DNA of 64,000 nt. Source: Mucilaginibacter geliditolerans. GTDB lineage: Bacteria > Bacteroidota > Bacteroidia > Sphingobacteriales > Sphingobacteriaceae. Under the pieces are notes generated by a model. The model saw only the letters and a program-made list of their open reading frames with translations, had not been told where the DNA came from and did no database searches. The stretch spans positions 62,001 through 126,000 of the forward strand of contig NZ_JACHBY010000003.1 of assembly GCF_014200495.1 (NCBI RefSeq), given 5' to 3'. A program made the translations under genes and the position numbers. Shown here piece by piece: positions 18,484-27,840 of the stretch (position 1 is its first letter; each line of letters starts with the position of its first letter).

Positions 18484-19356
18484 TTATAGTTTAACAGTTG
18501 CAGGGAGGTATTTAGCAATCAGGTCCTCATAATAAGGCTTTAACTCAGCTACCACCGGCGTTACCGGGCTTTTTGAATACAGATCATAAGGATTAAACTT
18601 ATCTACCCATTTAAACATCTCGTGGTCGTGGGCATTCAGCAAATGATCATAAGCATGCTCACGGTGCTGCGAGTAGAACGAGTGATAGCGGATCATATAC
18701 AGGGCCGGTTCAGGCAGGTAATCCTTTGTTAAATGATACAGGTACTCATCATGGCCCCATGATAAATGCACGTTGTCCATTCCGCAGTGCTGCGAGTAAA
18801 CACCATATTTCGTATTGTAACGCTCATCATACGTATCCGGGTTATCAGCGAAAAACTCCGGATAAACGATCTTGTCTGAAAACTTACATCCTACCGGGTA
18901 TGAATCGCCTACAACGTTCCATTGCGGCTCGCCAAACAGGCAAAGTACCTTACCCAGGTCATGTATAAAACCGGTAAGCACAAACCAATCCGGGTGACCA
19001 TCAGCGCGTATAGATTCAGCAGTTTGCAGCAGGTGTTGCAACTGGTCGAGCTGCAGATCGGGGTCCGAATCATCTATCAGCGTATTCAAATACTCCATCG
19101 CCGACCACCAGGGCATCTCCTTCTTATCAAACTTCAGGAAATTAGCCTTTTTGGCTAAAACATTGTCATAAGTTTGATATTTATGATTAAGGCGGTAAAA
19201 CTCACGCACGCCGTCAATCTCCGGACTGTCGTAGTTTCTGAACGCGTCTTTTTCTTTGGCTGGCTGGCCTGCCTCGGGATATCTTTTAAGTACATCCTCG
19301 TCCCAATCTTCAAGGCTGTGTAAAGGAGACATTTCCTCTTTTGTTAGTTTTGTCAT
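18484..19356 (-). CDS. myo-Inositol oxygenase
   Basis: A 290-residue cytoplasmic protein matching the MIOX family (about 285 residues), which uses a mixed-valent di-iron site and O2 to convert myo-inositol to D-glucuronate. Diagnostic segments are present in order: [18 protein letters not shown] (HD metal ligands and Lys), [32 protein letters not shown] (His ligand), [10 protein letters not shown] and [19 protein letters not shown]. It starts 48 bases after the Na+ symporter gene, so uptake and first oxidation step are probably one operon, behind an operator shared with the lacI/susC region. Few bacteria use MIOX; most use an inositol dehydrogenase route. Confidence 0.93.
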   Translation of the reverse strand: MTKLTKEEMSPLHSLEDWDEDVLKRYPEAGQPAKEKDAFRNYDSPEIDGVREFYRLNHKYQTYDNVLAKKANFLKFDKKEMPWWSAMEYLNTLIDDSDPDLQLDQLQHLLQTAESIRADGHPDWFVLTGFIHDLGKVLCLFGEPQWNVVGDSYPVGCKFSDKIVYPEFFADNPDTYDERYNTKYGVYSQHCGMDNVHLSWGHDEYLYHLTKDYLPEPALYMIRYHSFYSQHREHAYDHLLNAHDHEMFKWVDKFNPYDLYSKSPVTPVVAELKPYYEDLIAKYLPATVKL

Positions 19357-19404
19357 AGCTTTTTGTTGTTTTAATGAATTACTCTTTTATTATCCGCTTG
19401 TATT

Positions 19405-21033
19405 TTACCAGAAAACCGTGTACAATGCTGCCAGGATGCCGCAAATAATAACCGCACAGATAGTAAAAGCCGGGGTAACCCTGAACATTTTAGTATCAAT
19501 TTGCAGTATTTGCTTATTTTGTTTGCTCCTGCTATCAGCCAGGGTAATCAGTACCATTATGGCGCTAACGATAAAGAAAACCCAGGTCATGCGGTTTAAA
19601 AATGGTATTGGGGCTATATATCCACCGGTAAGCTGCGGCAAAAATTTAAACAGTACGGAGAGCGGAATGGTTAACACAGCCCCGGTAAGTGCTGCCCCTG
19701 AGGTTGTCCGTTTCCAGAAAAACCCCAATAAGAATATGGCCAGTATGCCGGGTGATATAAAGCCTACATATTCCTGTATAAACTGATAAACCTGGTCGAA
19801 ACTGCGCAAAGCTGGCGCTATTACTATGGCAATAAGCGATGCTGCAATAACAACCCACCTACCTACATTTACCATGCGCTGTTCTGATGCATCCTTATTT
19901 AAAAACTTCTTATAAATATCAAGTGTGAAAATGGTGGCTATACTATTGCACTTGCCCGCCAATGATGCTACTATTGCAGCCGTAAGCGCAGCGAAAGCGA
20001 GGCCTTTGAGACCGGTTGGCAGCAGGTTCATCAAAACCGGGTAAGCATGGTCGGGTTTTAGGGTGCCTGCGGCATCCGTCATTTCATGATGATAAAAGCC
20101 ATGATTGTATAGCACATAAACAGCAATACCGGGTATTACCACAATAACAGGCACTAATAACTTTAAAAATGCGGCAAACATTAACCCGTTACGGCCGGTT
20201 TTCAGGTCGGCACCGAGGGCGCGTTGGATGATGTATTGGTTACAGCCCCAGTAATTGAGGTTATTGATCCACAGGCCACCTGCCAAAACGGCTATGCCCG
20301 GCAAGTCATTATAATATTTATGTCCGGGCGGAAAGATCATATGAAAATGATCGCCGGCATCCTTTTTTAATAATGGCAGCGCCTCAAACACGGTTTTTAC
20401 GCCAAGTTTATCTGCTATTAAATGCAATGAAAGATAACAGGTAACCAGGCCGCCCATAATTAAAACAAAAACCTGTATCACATCGGTATAACCGATCACC
20501 TTCATCCCACCAAGCGTAATAATGATGGAGAATATGCCCAAAGCCACAATACAGGCGCTGAAGGAGATCCCGGTGATGGTTTCTATCGCGGCAGCACCTA
20601 AAAAATAGATCGACGTAAGGTTCACAAACACGTATACCAGCAACCAAAAAACTGCCAATACCGTACTTACCGTATCATTATACCGGTTCGCCAAAAATTG
20701 CGGCATGGTATAAATATGATTTTTAATGTAGATAGGCAGAAAAAATACAGCTACAATAATGAGCGTGGCAGCTGCCATCCACTCATAGCTGGCTATGGCC
20801 AGGCCCATTGCAAAACCAGAGCCCGACATGCCTATAAAATGCTCGGCTGATATATTAGACGCGATGATGGATGCCCCGATAGCCCACCAGGTGAGGGAAC
20901 CTTCGGCCAGGAAATAGTCTTTTGTTTTGCTATGTGCCGATCTTTTATTACGGTACACCCAATACCCATAGCTGGTAACTACAATAAAGTAAATGAAGAA
21001 AACGGTATAGTCGTAGCCTGAAAGATGGTTCAT
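19405..21033 (-). CDS. Sodium:solute symporter (SSS/SLC5 family), probably for inositol or a sugar
   Basis: A 542-residue integral membrane protein with about 14 helices. It shows the SSS pattern: DYTVFFIYFIVVTSYGYW (first helix), SLTWWAIGASIIASNISAEHFIGMSGSGF (Na+/substrate region of helix 1-2), and GLAFAALTAAIVASLAGKCNSIATIFTLDIYKKF (helix 8 signature with conserved Ala/Ser residues). It lies closest to the SGLT-type branch. Its neighbour MIOX makes myo-inositol the leading substrate, but glucose, galactose or a uronate cannot be excluded. A palindromic operator candidate ends 75 bases before the start codon. Confidence 0.88.
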   Translation of the reverse strand: MNHLSGYDYTVFFIYFIVVTSYGYWVYRNKRSAHSKTKDYFLAEGSLTWWAIGASIIASNISAEHFIGMSGSGFAMGLAIASYEWMAAATLIIVAVFFLPIYIKNHIYTMPQFLANRYNDTVSTVLAVFWLLVYVFVNLTSIYFLGAAAIETITGISFSACIVALGIFSIIITLGGMKVIGYTDVIQVFVLIMGGLVTCYLSLHLIADKLGVKTVFEALPLLKKDAGDHFHMIFPPGHKYYNDLPGIAVLAGGLWINNLNYWGCNQYIIQRALGADLKTGRNGLMFAAFLKLLVPVIVVIPGIAVYVLYNHGFYHHEMTDAAGTLKPDHAYPVLMNLLPTGLKGLAFAALTAAIVASLAGKCNSIATIFTLDIYKKFLNKDASEQRMVNVGRWVVIAASLIAIVIAPALRSFDQVYQFIQEYVGFISPGILAIFLLGFFWKRTTSGAALTGAVLTIPLSVLFKFLPQLTGGYIAPIPFLNRMTWVFFIVSAIMVLITLADSRSKQNKQILQIDTKMFRVTPAFTICAVIICGILAALYTVFW

Positions 21034-21102
21034 TTACTGTGGGTTTTTAATCGGTAATTTAAAGTTGATAAAATTTACAGCGAAATATGATTTATCGCTG
21101 CC

Positions 21103-21128
21103 ATTTATTTACGTAATCGTTTACGTAA
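21103..21128 (-). promoter_or_regulatory. LacI-type operator upstream of the symporter/MIOX operon
   Basis: Half-sites TTTACGTAA and CGTTTACG form an imperfect palindrome (core 21108-21128). The 26 bases match 24 of 26 at 31097-31122 beside the lacI gene, and the match extends to 27 of 30. CG-centred CGTTTACG sites are typical of LacI-family repressors, so the LacI encoded at 31170 is the prime candidate. Confidence 0.7.
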
Positions 21129-21146
21129 CAATGCTATAACTATTGG

Positions 21147-22691
21147 TTATTGAACTTGTATATTTTGTTTAGCGCCGCCGGGGATCGTGATATTTTCAGA
21201 AACGAAACCGCTTACTTTGTTAAGCAATACCACCGGTTTTGTTTTTACCTGCGGGATGCTTAGTCCGTTTAAACTGAGCCCGTTTACATCGTCAGCAATA
21301 AAGGCCGGGCGGTAATCAGTGCCTTTACAGGTTAGCACCATGTTTTTAATTTTGATACCATCGGCATGCCTGATGTAAAAACCCCAGGCAGGCAATTCGC
21401 CAAACATGGAGAACTCGGGGTAATCGCGTATTTTTTCGGGTACCTTCTCAAGGCTATCCAGACCAAAATAAGCCACCTCTTTTTTTGCCCCTCCAGCATA
21501 ATTAATGGTGATGTTTTCCAATGTGATATCCTGTGCCCTGCTACCCGGTATCCCGGTAATTGATGACGGAAAAACATTGTGCGGTGCACTAACAATTGGC
21601 CCTTCTATAGGGTAACCTGCATCGGGTTTACCGGCTGGTACATCAACCGTTACATTGCCTATATATACCCTGCGCAGCACACCCGCTGGCCTTTTTTGAT
21701 GACGATGGCCCAGCCTTATTACAATGGCATTACCGGTATTTTTGGCAACTACATCGCGTATATCAATATCTTCAAGTATCGCGCCGTCAACCGTTTCAAT
21801 GGCTATGGCCGAGCGATAGGTATCATAAACGCTGATGTTTCGGATAGTGATCTTTTTAAACCCGCCTAGTGAGCCGGTACCCAGTTTTACCGCACTGGCG
21901 CTTGAACGCACCCTGCAATTTGCCACGTAAACATTTTCACAGGCCCCAGCCGGGTCTTCTGATTTAAGGCAGATACCATCATCAGCCGCATTGAAAAAGC
22001 TGTTGGTGAGCTTTACATTTTTGCAGTCCACAATATCTATCCCATCATTGTTCCAGTAGGTAACATTTTCTACTTTCATACTGTCAATCAACAGGTTTGT
22101 GCAGCTTTTATAATTCTGTGTCCAGCATAAACCGTTTTTAATGGTGATGTTTTTGAGCTGTATATCGTCACAATTCTTAAACTCAATAAGCTTAGGGCGA
22201 TTATCTTCGGTTGGCCGCATCTGGTGCCATGGGTTGGGCTTGCGCCATTCGGTATCCTGCAAAGTACCGGCATTTAAGCGGCGGTAAATATCTTTTAACA
22301 GGCTATCGCCCTGCCCATCAATGGTGCCGTGCCCGGTTATAGCAATATGGTGTTGATTTGTGGCGACAATTAATGCTGAAGCTTTGCCATCACCATAATC
22401 AGTACGGATAGGGCTGCCAAGCAGGAACGCGTTCTTATCCAGGTGTAACTCAATATTTGATTGGATGGTGAGCACCCCGGTAACAAACCTCCCGGCAGGA
22501 ATTAAAACTTCGCCACCGCCATTGGCTGATGCCGCATCAATAGCTTTTTGAATAGCCACGGTATTATTAGTTTTACCATCGGCAATGGCCCCGTAATTTT
22601 TAATATTATAGGTTTTTGTTTGCGCCGATGCTGTTATACCGATAAAGGCGGATAACAAAACGGCAAGGGCTGTTTTGGAAATACATTTCAT
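21147..22691 (-). CDS. Secreted GH28-type right-handed beta-helix glycosidase, atypical active site
   Basis: A 514-residue exported protein, signal peptide ending ASAQ. YNIKNYGAIADGKTNNTVAIQKAID opens the beta-helix as in GH28/pectinase folds. The carboxylates match GH28: NNDGID (Asp216) and AADDGIC (Asp237, Asp238). The usual GHG histidine region is replaced by SSASAVKLGTG and the RIK motif by RSAIAIET, so the substrate is probably not plain polygalacturonan. It is the last gene of the SusC-SusD-GH89-DUF5009 operon, 18 bases after DUF5009. I infer cleavage of an alpha-linked uronic acid; other alpha-glycosidic substrates are possible. Confidence 0.8.
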   Translation of the reverse strand: MKCISKTALAVLLSAFIGITASAQTKTYNIKNYGAIADGKTNNTVAIQKAIDAASANGGGEVLIPAGRFVTGVLTIQSNIELHLDKNAFLLGSPIRTDYGDGKASALIVATNQHHIAITGHGTIDGQGDSLLKDIYRRLNAGTLQDTEWRKPNPWHQMRPTEDNRPKLIEFKNCDDIQLKNITIKNGLCWTQNYKSCTNLLIDSMKVENVTYWNNDGIDIVDCKNVKLTNSFFNAADDGICLKSEDPAGACENVYVANCRVRSSASAVKLGTGSLGGFKKITIRNISVYDTYRSAIAIETVDGAILEDIDIRDVVAKNTGNAIVIRLGHRHQKRPAGVLRRVYIGNVTVDVPAGKPDAGYPIEGPIVSAPHNVFPSSITGIPGSRAQDITLENITINYAGGAKKEVAYFGLDSLEKVPEKIRDYPEFSMFGELPAWGFYIRHADGIKIKNMVLTCKGTDYRPAFIADDVNGLSLNGLSIPQVKTKPVVLLNKVSGFVSENITIPGGAKQNIQVQ

Positions 22692-22709
22692 AGAAGAAGG
22701 TATAATTGA

Positions 22710-23867
22710 CTAAACTTTTAAAAATAATTTATTGCGATACAGCAGGTATAAAAACATGAGTTGTACCAGGGTAACGCTTACTGCCGTCCACACGGCTTGC
22801 CATGCTACCGGGGTTAGGTGAACGAGGCCGCCTAACAGAAATCCGGCAGTATGCCCGAAATCAACCAGACCCTCTGAACACAGGTAGATCAATATAGAAT
22901 TGGTCCCTATCCATACAAAAGGGATTGCCCATTTCTTAAACCCGGCCACATCAATAACCAAATAAAATACCGATAAAAAGATGAGGCTCCAGCCGCCTAC
23001 ATATAACACGAATGAGCTCGACCATAAGCGTTTATTAATAGGGAAATTCAAATCCCATAATGACCCCAGTGCAATCAATACCAAACCTGCGCCAAATAGC
23101 AGCAAGCCCTTTTTGTACATTGGCCACCGCGGAGAATCCCACTTTAAAAAGCTGCCTGTAAATACGCCCAGCAAGGCTGTACCTATAGCGGGTATGGTGG
23201 AAAGGATTCCTTCGGGGTCATGTATTTTGTCATGCAGCCTGCCGGGCAGCAACAACCTGTCTATATATGATTCCAGCGAACCCTGCATAGTTAACACACC
23301 GGCTCCATAACCCGGTACGGGGATAAATAACATGGCTGCCCAATAACCAATCAGGATACCGCCAAGCCATAGTATTTGCCCGCGCAGGTTAAAATTAAGA
23401 TAGATGAGCCCGGCAAAAAACCAGGCCAGGCCTATCCTTCCTAATACGCTGGCAAAGCGTGTGTTCTCGTACCCGTTAAATTTTAGCGCGCCGTTTACCA
23501 CCATGCCCAGCAGTACAAGTATTAATGTACGCCGTAACATGGATAGATAAATGCCACGCTTAGTTTTTGAGGGCAATTGATCAGCTGACTCCACTCCTGC
23601 TTTACCCATTTTATTACTCATGGAGTAAGGCATAGATACCCCGGCGATGAACAGGAACAGCGGGAAGATCATATCATAAAAGGTGATGCCGTTCCATTCT
23701 GTATGGTGCAGCTGGCCCGAGAACCATAACAATACAGGCCATTGCGTAACCTTTGCCAGCGTATGGATGATCTGCTCGCCGCTCATGATCCAGAACATAT
23801 CAAACCCGCGAAGGGCATCGAGCGATACCAATCGTTTAGGAGTTTGTGTTATAGCGGATGTTGTCAT
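22710..23867 (-). CDS. HGSNAT-like membrane acyltransferase (DUF5009)
   Basis: A 385-residue membrane protein with about ten helices. LVSLDALRGFDMFWIM near the start and HHTEWNGITFYDMIFPLFLFIAGVSM (54-79) match the heparan-alpha-glucosaminide N-acetyltransferase family; His55 aligns with the active histidine of human HGSNAT in H-A-P-W-N-G. The human enzyme passes acetyl groups across the membrane to terminal alpha-glucosamine so that NAGLU can then cleave it. Here the gene is 16 bases after the NAGLU (GH89) gene, so the same two-step chemistry is a reasonable inference, with the acetyl donor in the cytoplasm and the sugar in the periplasm. Confidence 0.8.
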   Translation of the reverse strand: MTTSAITQTPKRLVSLDALRGFDMFWIMSGEQIIHTLAKVTQWPVLLWFSGQLHHTEWNGITFYDMIFPLFLFIAGVSMPYSMSNKMGKAGVESADQLPSKTKRGIYLSMLRRTLILVLLGMVVNGALKFNGYENTRFASVLGRIGLAWFFAGLIYLNFNLRGQILWLGGILIGYWAAMLFIPVPGYGAGVLTMQGSLESYIDRLLLPGRLHDKIHDPEGILSTIPAIGTALLGVFTGSFLKWDSPRWPMYKKGLLLFGAGLVLIALGSLWDLNFPINKRLWSSSFVLYVGGWSLIFLSVFYLVIDVAGFKKWAIPFVWIGTNSILIYLCSEGLVDFGHTAGFLLGGLVHLTPVAWQAVWTAVSVTLVQLMFLYLLYRNKLFLKV

Positions 23868-23883
23868 TTAATATTATTGGTTA

Positions 23884-26100
23884 TTAGTAGGCAGCGCCTA
23901 TTATTTTACGGTATTTGTTATAAATAGCATTTGCCTGTACTATGCTGCTACCGGTGGTTTGTAAAGGATAACTTTTATGACTGTTTACCCACTGCCATTC
24001 CCATTGGCTTATCGATTTGCCGAAACCTTTTATATCAGCCTCCTTGCCCTGTTGCAGCGCATTATCCAGCAAAGCGAAAAACTTTTCCCAACGGGCCTTA
24101 TAAAAATCATTAAGCAAGCCGCTCCATTGCCTGCACGAATACTCGTGCAGCGGACTATTTACATCGCCCCAAAGGGTGATCAGATCACGGGCATTACGCT
24201 CATACAGATCCTTTTCAGCTATGGTGCTGCCTTGTTTACGGGCATCAGCCAGCCATGGGCCAAGCAGAAAATCCTTGCGGGTCGCTAACAGCGCATCCAT
24301 ATCACTGATAAGTTGCAGGTATTGCCTGCTGTATTTTCTGAAATCAGTTATATTTTTTTGGCGATAGGCATTTACCCACTTGCTTTGCAGCGGCAGCGCG
24401 TAGTTTGCCAGTGCCTGCCTGCTCACATCCACCAGATCATACCTGAAACCATCGCTACTACCACAGGTTGGGATAGCTTTTATCATGGCATCCCAGGCGG
24501 GTAAAAACTCCTTTGGCTTGTAGTTAAAAGTAGTATGCGTCCAAACGGTATTCGAATCGAGCGTTGGCCTGCCGGTGATGATGGACTCGGAGCCATCCCT
24601 TATATTGCCCCCGCCATTGTAAACAGTGGCGCGCATTACTTTCCAGGCTTGTTGTGTGTATTTATTAATATGGCCATAGCGGTTAAGCTGGTATTGTTTT
24701 ATCCATTCATCAAGGTTGATGGGCTCGCTCTGCCATGTATTGCTGGTCATGAGCTCGTAAAGCACCGGGTTCTGCTCAATAGCCTCCATCGTTAGGCCTA
24801 TGCCCTCCAGTTGCTTTGATGCAGGGTCTTTCAGCGCTGCTGCCGGACCATTGGCTACCGCGTCCATTCTACCAAAAAGTACAATATTGCCACCAAAGTT
24901 GTGCAGCATATTCCAGATCCATGGTTTACCGTAAAAAGCATCGGTGCGTTTCCAAACGGGTTCAGTTTCGGCGGCAAGGTCAAGAATGATCATGTGCTCA
25001 TTAGGCACAGCATCCAGCAGCGCCTTGATCTGTGGAGTTTTCCAAAATTTTCTATCATTATAAAACAGCCAGCCCTGCATTACCCATGTTGCTTTGGGGT
25101 CGGCGTTGCTCATGGCCTGGTACACCCGGGCGCTTAAAGCTGAAAGGTAGGTGGTATCGTTGGTTGGCGGCTCATTTTCGTTAAAGGTATCCGCAGAGTA
25201 GAGATGATCCGTGCCGTAAAGTTTGGTTTGTGCTTCGATAAACTTGCGGCCTATTTCGGCAAAAAGCGGGTCCTCGGTATCTAATATATAGGTATCGGCA
25301 AAGCCGTTAGTCCAGTTAATTTTTTTAAGTTTTGATGCCGGGTAATGTTTCTGAAATGCCGACGGCACATGCCCTGTAAATGATTGCAAAATAGGTTTCA
25401 TCCCCAGGTCGCGTTCGCTGCGCAATATTTTTTGCTGCAGATCGCGGTGACTTTGCATCCAGCTTAAGGGCAGCGGACCGCCCCAGCCATCCAGGTTACC
25501 CATCCAGAACCATGAGAAATAAGCCGGGCCGCAAAAAAAGTCCTTCAGATCAGCATCAGAAAAACCCATGCTTTTATAAACTTCGTACCAGGTATATTCC
25601 TGCCCGGTGAGTGCAAGCGGCATGTTTACTCCATGCAGGGCCATCCAGTCGATCTCTTTTTGCCACCTGTCCCAGCCCCACCAACTCATGCTGTAGTTAA
25701 ATGTGCAGTAATTAAGGTAATAGCGATAATTATATGGGGTTGCTTTATGGATCTTTTGTGCAACAACCGGCAATACTTTGGGTAAATTGAGGTTAGTACC
25801 ATTCCAGGTTACCTGGCAATGGCAATATTGGGTAAGGTAATAATACAGAGCCGAAGCCACCGAAACACCATTACTACCCCTTAATATAATTTTATTGTCT
25901 TTGCTTTCAATTTCAAAAGCATCTTTAGCTTCCGGGGCAAGTGATTCAACCACAAATGCGGATGCCCGTTGCGGAATTACTCTTTTAATAAGTGCATAGG
26001 ATGCAGGGACATTAACCTGCGCCGAGGCATTAGTATTACCTGCAAAAATTGCAAGCAAAACACCAATGATGAATTTTAAATAATGCGTATTTTTTTTCAT
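23884..26100 (-). CDS. Secreted alpha-N-acetylglucosaminidase (GH89, NAGLU-like)
   Basis: A 738-residue protein; the start at 26100 is chosen because a signal peptide (ending NASAQ) follows, while an ATG at 26190 lies among terminator sequence. GH89 domains: N-terminal alpha/beta domain with YYLTQYCHCQVTW, TIM barrel with YYLNYCTFNYSMSWWGWDRW and MALHGVNMPLALTGQE, and an all-helical C-terminal domain. Acid/base Glu308 is in DTFNENEPP and nucleophile Glu439 in LTMEAIEQNP, matching human Glu316 and Glu446. It hydrolyses terminal alpha-GlcNAc, as in heparan, mucin or alpha-GlcNAc-uronate glycans. It is the third gene of the SusC-SusD operon, 123 bases after SusD and behind a terminator-like hairpin. 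Confidence 0.95.
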   Translation of the reverse strand: MKKNTHYLKFIIGVLLAIFAGNTNASAQVNVPASYALIKRVIPQRASAFVVESLAPEAKDAFEIESKDNKIILRGSNGVSVASALYYYLTQYCHCQVTWNGTNLNLPKVLPVVAQKIHKATPYNYRYYLNYCTFNYSMSWWGWDRWQKEIDWMALHGVNMPLALTGQEYTWYEVYKSMGFSDADLKDFFCGPAYFSWFWMGNLDGWGGPLPLSWMQSHRDLQQKILRSERDLGMKPILQSFTGHVPSAFQKHYPASKLKKINWTNGFADTYILDTEDPLFAEIGRKFIEAQTKLYGTDHLYSADTFNENEPPTNDTTYLSALSARVYQAMSNADPKATWVMQGWLFYNDRKFWKTPQIKALLDAVPNEHMIILDLAAETEPVWKRTDAFYGKPWIWNMLHNFGGNIVLFGRMDAVANGPAAALKDPASKQLEGIGLTMEAIEQNPVLYELMTSNTWQSEPINLDEWIKQYQLNRYGHINKYTQQAWKVMRATVYNGGGNIRDGSESIITGRPTLDSNTVWTHTTFNYKPKEFLPAWDAMIKAIPTCGSSDGFRYDLVDVSRQALANYALPLQSKWVNAYRQKNITDFRKYSRQYLQLISDMDALLATRKDFLLGPWLADARKQGSTIAEKDLYERNARDLITLWGDVNSPLHEYSCRQWSGLLNDFYKARWEKFFALLDNALQQGKEADIKGFGKSISQWEWQWVNSHKSYPLQTTGSSIVQANAIYNKYRKIIGAAY

Positions 26101-26159
26101 AAGCAGAAGATATAAAATAGGTAATAATACAATTGATATTACGCTATTAAATATCAGTA

Positions 26160-26193
26160 AAAAAAATAGAATATGGGCCGAAGCCCACATTCT
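26160..26193 (-). terminator. Intrinsic terminator between susD and the GH89 gene
   Basis: On the minus strand the stem TGGGC-ttcg-GCCCA is extended by AGAAT/ATTCT with one A/C mismatch, and is followed by a run of eight T. It lies 31 bases past the SusD stop. As the next gene has the same strand and purpose, it probably lets only part of the transcripts read through. Confidence 0.75.
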
Positions 26194-26223
26194 AAACCTA
26201 ACAACTTATCCAATTTATATTTA

Positions 26224-27819
26224 TTAATAACCGGGGTTTTGCACCAGCTTGCTATTTAACTGCAACTCAGGCGTTGGTACGGGGAAGATACGGTGATTGG
26301 GGTCTGCATCTGTTTTTATACCCCATGCATTTTCATACATTCCGTACCTGATCAAATCATTCCTGCGCCAGCCTTCATCAGCAAATTCCCTTGCGCGTTC
26401 TTCAAGCAGGGTGGTTAATGTTACTGATGTAAAAACAGCGGCCTTTGCACGTGAACGTACCTGGTTAACTAATGACAATGGAGAATCGCCATTGGTAGCA
26501 GTTGCACCGCGCAATATTGCTTCGCCTTTTTCCAATAAAACATCGGCATACCTGAAAAGTGGCACGTCATTACCCTGGGCACGTGTAGGTGCAAGGCTAT
26601 CCGGGTAGAATTTGTTATTCCGGTAACCTTCTTCATTAGCCAGCTCATCGTTACCAACATCATACAATGATGGTTGCCTGAAAACGATATTCGGTGTAAA
26701 CTCTAACTGGTGCACTACAGTGCCACTAGGGTCAGAGCCGGTATAGCTGGCATCAAGGCCAATATTTGTGGTTGTTATAGTAATAGGGGTACCATCATTG
26801 TAATATTGTTTTCCGGTAAGATATTGGGCATTACGGATATCATTAGGGTCATTAAAATAAGCGTAATACTGCGGATAAGTATATACCGGCCCATCAGGAG
26901 CATAAGGCATATCATATTTCTTTTGCAGGGCCGGGTGTAAGGTCCAGCGGGCGTAGTACATATATGGCGCGTGTACGCCATCATAAGGTATGGCAAATAT
27001 AAAGTCCTTTATTTGCGGGCCGTTACTAGGCTTAAACATTCCTAAATAATCGGCATCTAAACCATACTGTGCACCTTGTATAATGTTATCGCACATGGTA
27101 ACACAATCCTGGTAGCGGGAGGTGCCTATGTAATACTGGGCGTTCAGGTACATTTTTGCTAATATGGCGTAAGCAAGGTATTTAGTAGGCCTGCCATAAG
27201 TAGCAATACTTACTGTACTGCTCAGATTCGGGATCTGGGCCAATAATTCGCTTTCAATAAAAGCAAAAACTTTTGCCCTTGATTGAGTCCCTAAATTGGT
27301 AGTATCGCCAAATGTTGTGGATATAGGCACATTACCAAAATTATCCATCATGAAATAATATGAGAGGGCCCGCATTGTCTTTATCTCAGCAATTGTTTGG
27401 GTTTTACTGGCACTGGCAGGCACTGAATTAAACAATGATAAAACCTGGTTGCAGGTACTGATGGTTGTAAATCCCCAGCTCCAAAGTGTTTCGAGATTAC
27501 TGTTATCGGCAGTATAGGTATGAAGGCTGAGTTGTGAATAGATGGCTCCATCATACCAGTTTCCGCCACGGGCTACCAGTGTTTCCATATCGGTACTTAA
27601 ATTTTCAACCAGCCACCATTGCCTGCCGGGTGCATCGGCCGCAAATGCGGTATAGATAGGCCCTGTAGCAGCTACAAATTGCGCCGGAGTAGTTGGGAAG
27701 TTAGCCGGGGTAAGTGTGGAAACCGGGGTTACATTCAGTTTTGTACAGCCCGACAGGTAAACTGCTGCCGTACTCAGAGCAACAAGGCTCAGAAATATAT
27801 ATAGTTTAAAACGTTTCAT
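26224..27819 (-). CDS. SusD/RagB-family surface glycan-binding lipoprotein
   Basis: A 531-residue lipoprotein (lipobox LSGC, Cys25). The TPR-rich SusD fold is indicated by AEIKTMRALSYYFMMDNFGNVPI, LAYAILAKMYLNAQYY, the PLFRYADVLLEKGEAIL segment and the end EERAREFADEGWRRNDLIRYG. It sits on the outer surface as the lid of the SusC channel encoded 21 bases upstream. A terminator-like hairpin follows, then the GH89 gene, so ligand specificity is probably for an alpha-GlcNAc/GlcN-containing glycan, an inference from context. Confidence 0.93.
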   Translation of the reverse strand: MKRFKLYIFLSLVALSTAAVYLSGCTKLNVTPVSTLTPANFPTTPAQFVAATGPIYTAFAADAPGRQWWLVENLSTDMETLVARGGNWYDGAIYSQLSLHTYTADNSNLETLWSWGFTTISTCNQVLSLFNSVPASASKTQTIAEIKTMRALSYYFMMDNFGNVPISTTFGDTTNLGTQSRAKVFAFIESELLAQIPNLSSTVSIATYGRPTKYLAYAILAKMYLNAQYYIGTSRYQDCVTMCDNIIQGAQYGLDADYLGMFKPSNGPQIKDFIFAIPYDGVHAPYMYYARWTLHPALQKKYDMPYAPDGPVYTYPQYYAYFNDPNDIRNAQYLTGKQYYNDGTPITITTTNIGLDASYTGSDPSGTVVHQLEFTPNIVFRQPSLYDVGNDELANEEGYRNNKFYPDSLAPTRAQGNDVPLFRYADVLLEKGEAILRGATATNGDSPLSLVNQVRSRAKAAVFTSVTLTTLLEERAREFADEGWRRNDLIRYGMYENAWGIKTDADPNHRIFPVPTPELQLNSKLVQNPGY

Positions 27820-27840
27820 CTTAATTGATTTTTAGGTTAA

